Of a DNA stretch of 64,000 bases, positions 51,601 through 64,000 are shown in pieces. Each line of letters opens with the position of its first letter. Position 1 is the stretch's first letter. The translations under genes and the position numbers were made by a program. Below the pieces are notes generated by a model. That model had not been told where the DNA came from. It worked only from the letters and a program-made list of their open reading frames with translations, and searched no databases. The stretch lies in the NCBI GenBank assembly GCA_935421135.1, contig OW285197.1, positions 186,001-250,000 of the forward strand. The letters are read 5' to 3'. Source of the DNA: Bugulina stolonifera. Its lineage: Eukaryota > Bryozoa > Gymnolaemata > Cheilostomatida > Bugulidae.

Positions 51601-54600
51601 TCTTCATTCAAATTATGCATTCTGAACATTGCAAAAGTGACTGAAACACATTGTTACAAACAGCAATTTGGTACAAAACACACTTAAAACTTACTTTCAT
51701 GCAATATTGAACATATTTTTCTAGTTTACAAACTAATAACTCAAGTGAATTTGTCAAAAATCACAAATTTAACATTATGTTTCATGTTTGCAAAGTTAAA
51801 TATTGTTTGCAAAGTCATGTTTTATTGATTTTCATTCAAATTATGCATTCTGAACATTGCAAAAGTGACTGAAACACATTGTGACAAACAGCAATTTGGT
51901 ACAAAACACACTTAAAACTTACTTTCATGCAATATTGAACATCTTTTACTAGTTTACAAACTAATAACTCAAGTGAGTTTGTCAAAAATCACAAAATTGA
52001 CATTATGTTTCATGTTTGCAAAGTTAAATACTGTACGCAAAGTCATGTTTTATTGAAATTCATTCGAATTATGCATTCTGAACATTGCAAAAGTGACTGA
52101 AACACATTGTTACAAACAGCAATTTGGTACAAAACACACTTAAAACTTACTTTCATGCAATATTGAACATATTTTACTAGTTTACAAACTAATAACTCAA
52201 GTGAATTTGTCAAAAATCACAAATTTAACATTATGTTTCATGTTTGCAAAGTTAAATATTGTATGCAAAGTCATGTATTATTGATTTTCATTCAAGTTAT
52301 GCATTCTGAACATTGCAAAAGTGACTGAAACACATTGTGATAAACAGCAAGTTGGTACAAAACACACATAAAACTTACTTTCATGCAATATTGAACATCT
52401 TTTACTAGTTTACAAACTAATAACTCAAGTGAATTTGGCAAAAATCACAAATTTGACATTATGTTTCATGTTTACAAAGTTGAATATTGCATGGAAAGTC
52501 ATGTTTTATAGATTTTCATTCAAGTAATGCATTCTGAACATTGCAAAAGTGACTGAAACACATTGTTACAGACAGCAATTTGGTACAAAACACACTTAAA
52601 ACTTACTTTCATGCAATATTGAACATATTTTACTAGTTTACAAACTAATAACTCAAATGAATTTGTCAAAAATCACAAATTTGACATTATGTTTCATGTT
52701 TACAAAGTTGAATATTGCATGCAAAGTCATGTTTTATTGATTTTCATTCAAATTATGCATTCTAAACATTGCAAAAGTGACTGAAACACATTGTTACAAA
52801 CAGCAATTTGGTACAAAACACACTTAAGACTTACTTTCATGCAATATTGAACATCTTTTACTAGTTTACAAACTAATAACTCAAGTGAATTTGTCAAAAA
52901 TCACAAATTTGACATTATGTTTTATGTTTGCAAAGTTAGATATTGCACGCAAAGTCATGTTTTACTGGTTTTCATTCAAATTATGCGTTCTGAACCTTGC
53001 AAAAGTGACTGAAACACATTGTTACAAACAGCAATTTGGTACAAAACACACTTAAGACTTACTTTCATGCAATATTGAACATCTTTTACTAGTTTACAAA
53101 CTAATAACTCAAGTGAATTTGTCAAAAATCACAAATTTGACATTATGTTTCATGTTTACAAAGTTGAATATTGTATGGAAAGTACTGTTTTACTGATTTT
53201 CATTCAAATTATGCATTCTGAACGTTGCAAAAGTGACTGAAACACATTGTTACAAACAGCAATTTGGTACAAAACACACTGAAAACTTACTTTCATGCAA
53301 TATTGAACATATTTTACTAGTTTACAAACTAATAACTCAAGTGAATTTGTCAAAAATCACAAATTTAACATTATGTTTCATGTTTGCAAAGTTAAATATT
53401 GTATGCAAAGTCATGTTTTATTGATTTTCATTCAAGTTATGCATTCTGAACATTGCAAAAGTGACTGAAACACATTGTGACAAACAGCAATTTGGTACAA
53501 AACACACTTAAAACTTACTTTCATGCAATATTGAACATCTTTTACTAGTTTACAAACTAATAACTCAAGTGAGTTTGTCAAAAATCACAAAATTGACATT
53601 ATGTTTCATGTTTGCAAAGTTAAATACTGTATGCAAAGTCATGTTTTATTGAAATTCATTCGAATTATGCATTCTGAACATTGCAAAAGTGACTGAAACA
53701 CATTGTTACAAACAGCAATTTGGTACAAAACACACTTAAAACTTACTTTCATGCAATATTGAACATATTTTACTAGTTTACAAACTAATAACTCAAGTGA
53801 ATTTGTCAAAAATCACAAATTTAACATTATGTTTCATGTTTGCAAAGTTAAATATTGTATGCAAAGTCATGTATTATTGATTTTCATTCAAGTTATGCAT
53901 TCTGAACATTGCAAAAGTGACTGAAACACATTGTGATAAACAGCAAGTTGGTACAAAACACACATAAAACTTACTTTCATGCAATATTGAACATCTTTTA
54001 CTAGTTTACAAACTAATAACTCAAGTGAATTTGGCAAAAATCACAAATTTGACATTATGTTTCATGTTTACAAAGTTGAATATTGCATGGAAAGTCATGT
54101 TTTAGAGATTTTCATTCAAGTAATGCATTCTGAACATTGCAAAAGTGACTGAAACACATTGTTACAGACAGCAATTTGGTACAAAACACACTTAAAACTT
54201 ACTTTCATGCAATATTGAACATATTTTACTAGTTTACAAACTAATAACTCAAATGAATTTGTCAAAAATCACAAATTTGACATTATGTTTCATGTTTACA
54301 AAGTTGAATATTGCATGCAAAGTCATGTTTTATTGATTTTCATTCAAATTATGCATTCTAAACATTGCAAAAGTGGCTGAAACACATTGTTACAAACAGC
54401 AATTTGGTACAAAACACACTGAAAACTTACTTTCATGCAATATTGAACATCTTTTACTTGTTTACAAACTAATAACTCAAATGAATTCGTCAAAAATCAC
54501 AAATTTGACATTATGTTTCATGTTTGCAAAGTTAAATATTGCATGCAGTCATGTTTTATTGGTTTTCATTCAAATTATGCATTCTGAACCTTGCAAAAGT

Positions 54601-57600
54601 GACTGAAACACATTGTTACAAACAGCAATTTGGTACAAAACACACTTAAGACTTACTTTCATGCAATATTGAACATCTTTTACTAGTTTACAAACTAATA
54701 ACTCAAGTGAATTTGTCAAAAATCACAAATTTGACATTATGTTTCATGTTTACAAAGTTGAATATTGCCTGCAAAGTCATGTTTTATTGATTTTCATTCA
54801 AATTATGCATTCTGAACATTGCAAAAGTGACTGAAAGACATTGTTACAAAATGCAATTTGGTACAAAACACACTTAAAACTTACTTTCATGCAATATTGA
54901 ACATCTTTTACTAGTTTACAAACCAATAACTCAATTGAATTTGTCAAAAATCACAAATTTGACATTATGTTTTATGTTTGCAAAGTTAGATATTGCACGC
55001 AAAGTCATGTTTTACTGGTTTTCATTCAAATTATGCGTTCTGAACCTTGCAAAAGTGACTGAAACACATTGTTACAAACAGCAATTCGGTACAAAACACA
55101 CTTAAAACTTACTTTCATGCAATATTGAGCATCTTTTACTAGTTTACAAACGAATAGTTCAAGTGAATTTGTCAAAATCACAAATTTAACATTATGTTTC
55201 ATGTTTGCAAAGTTAAATATTGCATGCAAAGTCATGTTTTATTGATTTTCATTCAAATTATGCATTCTGAACATTGCAAAAGTGACTGAAAGACATTGTT
55301 ACAAACAGCAATTTGGTACAAAACACACTTAAAACTTACTTTCATGCAATATTGAACATCTTTTACTAGTTTACAAACTAATAATTCAAGTGAATTTGTC
55401 AAAATCACAAATTTGACTTTATGTTTCATGTTTGCAAAGTTAAATATTGCATGCAAAGTCATGTTTTATTGATCTTCATTCAAATTATGCATTCTGAACA
55501 TTGCAAAAGTGACTGAAACACATTGTTACAAACAGCAATTTGGTACAAAACACACTTAAAACTTACTTTCATGCAATATTGAACATATTTTTCTAGTTTA
55601 CAAACTAATAACTCAAGTGAATTTGTCAAAAATCACAAATTTAACATTATGTTTCATGTTTGCAAAGTTAAATATTGTTTGCAAAGTCATGTTTTATTGA
55701 TTTTCATTCAAATTATGCATTCTGAACATTGCAAAAGTGACTGAAACACATTGTGACAAACAGCAATTTGGTACAAAACACACTTAAAACTTACTTTCAT
55801 GCAATATTGAACATCTTTTACTAGTTTACAAACTAATAACTCAAGTGAGTTTGTCAAAAATCACAAAATTGACATTATGTTTCATGTTTGCAAAGTTAAA
55901 TACTGTACGCAAAGTCATGTTTTATTGAAATTCATTCGAATTATGCATTCTGAACATTGCAAAAGTGACTGAAACACATTGTTACAAACAGCAATTTGGT
56001 ACAAAACACACTTAAAACTTACTTTCATGCAATATTGAACATATTTTACTAGTTTACAAACTAATAACTCAAGTGAATTTGTCAAAAATCACAAATTTAA
56101 CATTATGTTTCATGTTTGCAAAGTTAAATATTGTATGCAAAGTCATGTATTATTGATTTTCATTCAAGTTATGCATTCTGAACATTGCAAAAGTGACTGA
56201 AACACATTGTGATAAACAGCAAGTTGGTACAAAACACACATAAAACTTACTTTCATGCAATATTGAACATCTTTTACTAGTTTACAAACTAATAACTCAA
56301 GTGAATTTGGCAAAAATCACAAATTTGACATTATGTTTCATGTTTACAAAGTTGAATATTGCATGGAAAGTCATGTTTTATAGATTTTCATTCAAGTAAT
56401 GCATTCTGAACATTGCAAAAGTGACTGAAACACATTTTTACAGACAGCAATTTGGTACAAAACACACTTAAAACTTACTTTCATGCAATATTGAACATAT
56501 TTTACTAGTTTACAAACTAATAACTCAAATGAATTTGTCAAAAATCACAAATTTGACATTATGTTTCATGTTTACAAAGTTGAATATTGCATGCAAAGTC
56601 ATGTTTTATTGATTTTCATTCAAATTATGCATTCTAAACATTGCAAAAGTGACTGAAACACATTGTTACAAACAGCAATTTGGTACAAAACACACTTAAG
56701 ACTTACTTTCATGCAATATTGAACATCTTTTACTAGTTTACAAACTAATAACTCAAGTGAATTTGTCAAAAATCACAAATTTGACATTATGTTTTATGTT
56801 TGCAAAGTTAGATATTGCACGCAAAGTCATGTTTTACTGGTTTTCATTCAAATTATGCGTTCTGAACCTTGCAAAAGTGACTGAAACACATTGTTACAAA
56901 CAGCAATTTGGTACAAAACACACTTAAGACTTACTTTCATGCAATATTGAACATCTTTTACTAGTTTACAAACTAATAACTCAAGTGAATTTGTCAAAAA
57001 TCACAAATTTGACATTATGTTTCATGTTTACAAAGTTGAATATTGTATGGAAAGTACTGTTTTACTGATTTTCATTCAAATTATGCATTCTGAACGTTGC
57101 AAAAGTGACTGAAACACATTGTTACAAACAGCAATTTGGTACAAAACACACTGAAAACTTACTTTCATGCAATATTGAACATATTTTACTAGTTTACAAA
57201 CTAATAACTCAAGTGAATTTGTCAAAAATCACAAATTTAACATTATGTTTCATGTTTGCAAAGTTAAATATTGTATGCAAAGTCATGTTTTATTGATTTT
57301 CATTCAAGTTATGCATTCTGAACATTGCAAAAGTGACTGAAACACATTGTGACAAACAGCAATTTGGTACAAAACACACTTAAAACTTACTTTCATGCAA
57401 TATTGAACATCTTTTACTAGTTTACAAACTAATAACTCAAGTGAGTTTGTCAAAAATCACAAAATTGACATTATGTTTCATGTTTGCAAAGTTAAATACT
57501 GTATGCAAAGTCATGTTTTATTGAAATTCATTCGAATTATGCATTCTGAACATTGCAAAAGTGACTGAAACACATTGTTACAAACAGCAATTTGGTACAA

Positions 57601-59170
57601 AACACACTTAAAACTTACTTTCATGCAATATTGAACATATTTTACTAGTTTACAAACTAATAACTCAAGTGAATTTGTCAAAAATCACAAATTTAACATT
57701 ATGTTTCATGTTTGCAAAGTTAAATATTGTATGCAAAGTCATGTATTATTGATTTTCATTCAAGTTATGCATTCTGAACATTGCAAAAGTGACTGAAACA
57801 CATTGTGATAAACAGCAAGTTGGTACAAAACACACATAAAACTTACTTTCATGCAATATTGAACATCTTTTACTAGTTTACAAACTAATAACTCAAGTGA
57901 ATTTGGCAAAAATCACAAATTTGACATTATGTTTCATGTTTACAAAGTTGAATATTGCATGGAAAGTCATGTTTTAGAGATTTTCATTCAAGTAATGCAT
58001 TCTGAACATTGCAAAAGTGACTGAAACACATTGTTACAGACAGCAATTTGGTACAAAACACACTTAAAACTTACTTTCATGCAATATTGAACATATTTTA
58101 CTAGTTTACAAACTAATAACTCAAATGAATTTGTCAAAAATCACAAATTTGACATTATGTTTCATGTTTACAAAGTTGAATATTGCATGCAAAGTCATGT
58201 TTTATTGATTTTCATTCAAATTATGCATTCTAAACATTGCAAAAGTGGCTGAAACACATTGTTACAAACAGCAATTTGGTACAAAACACACTGAAAACTT
58301 ACTTTCATGCAATATTGAACATCTTTTACTTGTTTACAAACTAATAACTCAAATGAATTCGTCAAAAATCACAAATTTGACATTATGTTTCATGTTTGCA
58401 AAGTTAAATATTGCATGCAGTCATGTTTTATTGGTTTTCATTCAAATTATGCATTCTGAACCTTGCAAAAGTGACTGAAACACATTGTTACAAACAGCAA
58501 TTTGGTACAAAACACACTTAAAACTTACTTTCATGCAATATGGAACATCTTTTACTAGTTTACAAACTAATAACTCAATTGAATTTGTCAAAAATCACAA
58601 ATTTGACATTATGTTTCATGTTTCCAAAGTTAAATATTGCATGCAAAGTCATGTTTTATTGGTTTTCATTCAAATTATGCGTTCTGAACCTTGCAAAAGT
58701 GACTGAAACACATTGTTACAAACAGCAATTTTGTACAAAACACACTTAAGACTTACTTTCATGCAATATTGAACATCTTTTACTAGTTTACAAACTAATA
58801 ACTCAAGTGAATTTGTCAAAAATCACAAATTTGACATTATGTTTCATGTTTACAAAGTTGAATATTGCCTGCAAAGTCATGTTTTATTGATTTTCATTCA
58901 AATTATGCATTCTGAACATTGCAAAAGTGACTGAAAGACATTGTTACAAAATGCAATTTGGTACAAAACACACTTAAAACTTACTTTCATGCAATATTGA
59001 ACATCTTTTACTAGTTTACAAACCAATAACTCAATTGAATTTGTCAAAAATCACAAATTTGACATTATGTTTTATGTTTGCAAAGTTAGATATTGCACGC
59101 AAAGTCATGTTTTACTGGTTTTCATTCAAATTATGCGTTCTGAACCTTGCAAAAGTGACTGAAACACATT
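39700..59170. repeat. 35-monomer higher-order repeat (7,972 bp) in the 228-bp satellite
   Basis: Diagnostic monomers recur at exactly 7,972 bp: 41161, 49133, 57105; 42301, 50273, 58245; 43182, 51154; 39793, 47765. Inside one period two related half-blocks of 4,100 bp (18 monomers) and 3,872 bp (17 monomers) alternate, for example 41161 to 45261 to 49133 to 53233 to 57105. The shorter half lacks the monomer with CAATATGGAACATC and TTTCCAAAG present at 42590-42700. About 2.4 copies are present and differ at very few positions by eye. Boundaries are approximate: divergence appears before about 39.7 kb and after about 59.17 kb. Confidence 0.88.
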
Positions 59171-62100
59171 GTTACAAACAGCAATTTGGTACAAAACACA
59201 CTTAAGACTTACTTTCATGCAATATTGAACATCTTTTACTAGTTTACAAACTAATAACTCAATTGAATTTGTCAAAAATCACAAATTTGACATTATGTTT
59301 CATGTTTGCAAAGTTAAATATTGCACGCAGAGTCATGTTTTATTGATTTTCAGTCAAATTATGCATTCTGAACACTGCAAAAGTGATTGAAACAAATTGT
59401 TACAAACAGCAATTCGGTACAAAACACACTTAAAACTTACTTTCATGCAATATTGAACATCTTTTACTAGTTTACAAACGAATAGTTCAAGTGAATTTGT
59501 CAAAATCACAAATTTAACATTATGTTTCATGTTTGCAAAGTTAAATATTGCATGCAAAGTCATGTTTTATTGATTTTCATTCAAATTATGCATTCTGAAC
59601 ATTGCAAAAGTGACTGAAAGACATTGTTACAAACAGCAATTTGGTACAAAACACACTTAAAACTTACTTTCATGCAATATTGAACATCTTTTACTAGTTT
59701 ACAAACTAATAACTCAAGTGAATTTGTCAAAAATCACAAATTTGACATTGGTTTCATGTTTACAAAGTTGATTATTGCATGCAAAGTCATGTTTTATTGA
59801 TTTTCATCCAAATTATGCATTCTGAACATTGCAAAAGTGACTGAAAGACATTGTTACAAACAGCAATTTGGTACAAAACACACTTAAAACTTACTTTCAT
59901 GCAATATTGAACATCTTTTACTGGTTTACAAACTAATAACTCAAGTGAGTTTGTCAAAAATCACAAAATTGACATTATGTTTCATGTTTGCAAAGTTAAA
60001 TACTGTATGCAAAGTCATGTTTTATTGATTTTCATTCGAATTATGCATTCTGAACACTGCAAAAGTGACTGAAACCCATTGTTACAAACAGCAATTTGGT
60101 ACAAAACACCCTTAAAACTTACTTTCATGCAATATTGAACATCTTTTACTAGTTTACAAACTAATAACTCAAGTGAATTTGTCAAAAATCACAAATTTGA
60201 CATTATGTTTCATGTTTGCAAAGTTAAATATTGCACGCAAAGTCATGTTTTATTGATTTTCAGTCAAATTATGCATTCTGAACACAGCAAAAGTGACTGA
60301 AACACATTGTTACAAACAGCAATTTGGTACAAAACACACTGAAAACTTACTTTCATGCAATATTGAACATCTTTTACTTGTTTACAAACTAATAACTCAA
60401 ATGAATTCGTCAAAAATCACAAATTTGACATTATGTTTCATGTTTGCAAAGTTAAATATTGCATGCAGTCATGTTTTATTGGTTTTCATTCAAATTATGC
60501 ATTCTGAACCTTGCAAAAGTGACTGAAACACATTGTTACAAACAGCAATTTGGTACAAAACACACTTAAAACTTACTTTCATGCAATATGGAACATCTTT
60601 TACTAGTTTACAAACTAATAACTCAATTGAATTTGTCAAAAATCACAAATTTGACATTATGTTTCATGTTTCCAAAGTTAAATATTGCATGCAAAGTCAT
60701 GTTTTATTGGTTTTCATTCAAATTATGCGTTCTGAACCTTGCAAAAGTGACTGAAAGACATTGTTACAAACAGCAATTTGGTACAAAACACACTTAAGAC
60801 TTACTTTCATGCAATATTGAACATCTTTTACTAGTTTACAAACTAATAACTCAAGTGAATTTGTCAAAAATCACAAATTTGACATAATGTTTCATGTTTA
60901 CAAAGTTGAATATTGCCTGCAAAGTCATGTTTTATTGATTTTCATTCAAATTATGCATTCTGAACATTGCAAAAGTGACTGAAAGACATTGTTACAAAAT
61001 GCAATTTGGTACAAAACACACTTAAAACTTACTTTCATGCAATATTGAACATCTTTTACTAGTTTACAAACTAATAACTCAATTGAATTTGTCTAAAATC
61101 ACAAATTTGACATTATGTTTTATGTTTGCAAAGTTAGATATTGCACGCAAAGTCATGTTTTACTGGTTTTCATTCAAATTATGCGTTCTGAACCTTGCAA
61201 AAGTGACTGAAACACATTGTTACAAACAGCAATTTGGTACAAAACACACTTAAGACTTACTTTCATGCAATATTGAACATCTTTTACTAGTTTACAAACT
61301 AATAACTCAATTGAATTTGTCAAAAATCACAAATTTGACATTATGTTTCATGTTTGCAAAGTTAAATATTGCACGCAGAGTCATGTTTTATTGATTTTCA
61401 GTGAAATTATGCATTCTGAACACTGCAAAAGTGATTGAAACAAATTGTTACAAACAGCAATTCGGTACAAAACACACTTAAAACTTACTTTCATGCAATA
61501 TTGAACATCTTTTACTAGTTTACAAACGAATAGTTCAAGTGAATTTGTCAAAATCACAAATTTAACATTATGTTTCATGTTTGCAAAGTTAAATATTGCA
61601 TGCAAAGTCATGTTTTATTGATTTTCATTCAAATTATGCATTCTGAACATTGCAAAAGTGACTGAAAGACATTGTTACAAACAGCAACTTGGTACAAAAC
61701 ACACTTAAAACTTACTTTCATGCAATATTGAACATCTTTTACTAGTTTACAAACTAATAACTCAAGTGAATTTGTCAAAAATCACAAATTTGACATTGTT
61801 TCATGTTTACAAAGTTGATTATTGCATGCAAAGTCATGTTTTATTGATTTTCATCCAAATTATGCATTCTGAACATTGCAAAAGTGACTGAAAGACATTG
61901 TTACAAACAGCAATTTGGTACAAAACACACTTAAAACTTACTTTCATGCAATATTGAACATCTTTTACTAGTTTACAAACTAATAACTCAAGTGAGTTTG
62001 TCAAAAATCACAAAATTGACATTATGTTTCATGTTTGCAAAGTTAAATACTGTATGCAAAGTCATGTTTTATTGATTTTCATTCGAATTATGCATTCTGA

Positions 62101-62300
62101 ACACTGCAAAAGTGACTGAAACACATTGTTACAAACAGCAATTTGGTACAAAACACACTTAAAACTTACTTTCATGCAATATTGAACATCTTTTACTAGT
62201 TTACAAACTAATAACTCAAGTGAATTTGTCAAAAATCACAAATTTGACATTATGTTTCATGTTTGCAAAGTTAAATATTGCACGCAAAGTCATGTTTTAC
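58250..62300. repeat. Tandem 2,048-bp (9-monomer) duplication
   Basis: Landmarks at 58245, 58485, 58540 and 59354 recur 2,048 bp later at 60293, 60533, 60588 and 61402. The similarity fades near 62.3 kb. It overlaps the right end of the 35-monomer repeat, so it reflects a separate, partly later duplication. Confidence 0.75.
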
Positions 62301-64000
62301 TGGTTTTCATTCAAATTATGCGTTCTGAACCTTGCAAAAGTGACTGAAACACATTGTTACAAACAGCAATTTGGTACAAAACACACTTAAAACTTACTTT
62401 CATGCAATATTGAACATCTTTTACTAGTTTACAAACTAATAACTCAATTGAATTTGTCTAAAATCACAAATTTGACATTATGTTTTATGTTTACAAAGTT
62501 GAATATTGCCTGCAAAGTCATGTTTTATTGATTTTCATTCAAATTATGCATTCTGAACATTGCAAAAGTGACTGAAAGACATTGTTACAAAATGCAATTT
62601 GGTACAAAACACACTTAAAACTTACTTTCATGCAATATTGAACATCTTTTACTAGTTTACAAACCAATAACTCAATTGAATTTGTCAAAAATCACAAATT
62701 TGACATTATGTTTTATGTTTGCAAAGTTAGATATTGCACGCAAAGTCATGTTTTACTGGTTTTCATTCAAATTATGCGTTCTGAACCTTGCAAAAGTGAC
62801 TGAAACACATTGTTACAAACAGCAATTTGGTACAAAACACACTTAAGACTTACTTTCATGCAATATTGAACATCTTTTACTAGTTTACAAACTAATAACT
62901 CAATTGAATTTGTCAAAAATCACAAATTTGACATTATGTTTCATGTTTGCAAAGTTAAATATTGCACGCAGAGTCATGTTTTATTGATTTTCAGTCAAAT
63001 TATGCATTCTGAACACTGCAAAAGTGATTGAAACAAATTGTTACAAACAGCAATTCGGTACAAAACACACTTAAAACTTACTTTCATGCAATATTGAACA
63101 TCTTTTACTAGTTTACAAACGAATAGTTCAAGTGAATTTGTCAAAATCACAAATTTAACATTATGTTTCATGTTTGCAAAGTTAAATATTGCATGCAAAG
63201 TCATGTTTTATTGATTTTCATTCAAATTATGCATTCTGAACATTGCAAAAGTGACTGAAAGACATTGTTACAAACAGCAATTTGGTACAAAACACACTTA
63301 AAACTTACTTTCATGCAATATTGAACATCTTTTACTAGTTCACAAACTAATAACTCAAGTGAATTTGTCAAAAATCACAAAATTGACATTATGTTTCATG
63401 TTTGCAAAGTTGAATATTGCATGCAAAGTCATGTTTTATTGATTTTCATTCAAATTATGCATTCTAAACATTGCAAAAGTGACTGAAACACATTGTTACA
63501 AACAGCAATTTGGTACAAAACACACTTAAAACTTACTTTCATGCAATATTGAACATCTTTTACTGGTTTACAAACTAATAACTCAAGTGAGTTTGTCAAA
63601 AATCACAAAATTGACATTATGTTTCATGTTTGCAAAGTTAAATACTGTATGCAAAGTCATGTTTTATTGATTTTCATTCGAATTATGCATTCTGAACACT
63701 GCAAAAGTGACTGAAACACATTGTTACAAACAGCAATTTGGTACAAAACACCCTTAAAACTTACTTTCATGCAATATTGAACATCTTTTACTAGTTTACA
63801 AACTAATAACTCAAGTGAATTTGTCAAAAATCACAAATTTGACATTATGTTTCATGTTTGCAAAGTTAAATATTGCACGCAAAGTCATGTTTTATTGATT
63901 TTCAGTCAAATTATGCATTCTGAACACAGCAAAAGTGACTGAAACACATTGTTACAAACAGCAATTTGGTACAAAACACACTGAAAACTTACTTTCATGC

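Larger units (their letters stand above)
26451..64000. repeat. 228-bp satellite, main array to the right edge
   Basis: About 165 head-to-tail monomers of 228 bp, AT-rich, continuing past the window. Each includes TTTGGTACAAAACACACTTA, ACTTACTTTCATGCAATATT, CAAAAATCACAAATTTGACA and TTATGCATTCTGAACATTGC. Two short inverted repeats recur: TTGCATGCAA (perfect palindrome) and TAGTTTACAAACTA (6-bp arms, 2-nt loop). Small indels mark monomer classes: loss of 3 nt in GCATGCAGTCATG, loss of 3-4 nt in GACATTGTTTCATG, and a one-base loss in GTCAAAATCAC. The repeated 60-92 codon frames on both strands (for example starting MTETHCYKQQFG or MTLHAIFNFANMK) recur once per variant monomer and are repeat by-products. 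No CENP-B-box match was found. Confidence 0.96.

Noticed and set aside
24501..63204. Recurring 60-92 codon frames in the 228-bp satellite (for example starting MTETHCYKQQFG or MTLHAIFNFANMK)
   Set aside because: They recur once per suitable monomer on both strands, exist only in monomers lacking a stop through point changes or small indels, and match no known domain.
24146..64000. CRISPR-like array
   Set aside because: Repeats are contiguous 228-bp monomers with no unique spacers, in a clearly eukaryotic context.
26451..64000. CENP-B box in the 228-bp monomer
   Set aside because: The only TTCGG-containing variants (AATTCGGTACAAAACAC) do not match the spaced consensus with its second CGGG core.

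Overview
The window is repeat-only DNA, almost certainly from an animal. The best-supported reasons are satellite arrays many kilobases long, a Ty3/gypsy-like LTR retrotransposon with CCHC zinc knuckles and a -1 frameshift, and a Tc1/mariner-derived element inserted at TA. No host protein gene, tRNA, rRNA or bacterial feature could be supported. The species cannot be named from the sequence. The layout looks like pericentromeric, centromeric or subtelomeric heterochromatin (inference). Layout: (1) 1-10644 is a satellite with a monomer of about 394 bp, organised as an A-B-C trimer and, more loosely, as a hexamer. (2) 10645-11087 is single-copy sequence ending in a tight cluster of promoter-like motifs. 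(3) 11088-11709 is a short array of a 9-bp minisatellite in which direct and inverted units share one 9-bp phase. (4) 11710-11925 is single-copy sequence. (5) 11926-16821 is an LTR retrotransposon on the minus strand, with visually identical 300-bp LTRs and a 5-bp target duplication. (6) 16827-17035 is single-copy flank. (7) 17036-24145 is the main array of the same 9-bp minisatellite. (8) 24146-64000 is an AT-rich satellite of 228-bp monomers, about 169 of them, running off the right edge. It is interrupted at 25056-26450 by a foldback element made of two inverted copies of one end of a Tc1-like transposon. Between about 39.7 and 59.2 kb the 228-bp monomers form a 35-monomer, 7,972-bp higher-order repeat. 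How the parts work together: the only gene system is the retrotransposon. Reading leftward it has a 5' LTR, an AT-rich leader, gag, a programmed -1 frameshift site (slippery heptamer plus a 9-bp stem), pol (protease, reverse transcriptase, RNase H, integrase), a polypurine tract and a 3' LTR. One in-frame TGA inside integrase probably makes this copy non-autonomous despite its young LTRs. The Tc1-derived element has only C-terminal transposase remnants. The long open frames in the 9-bp array and the repeated 60-90 codon frames in the 228-bp array are by-products of repeat phase, not genes.
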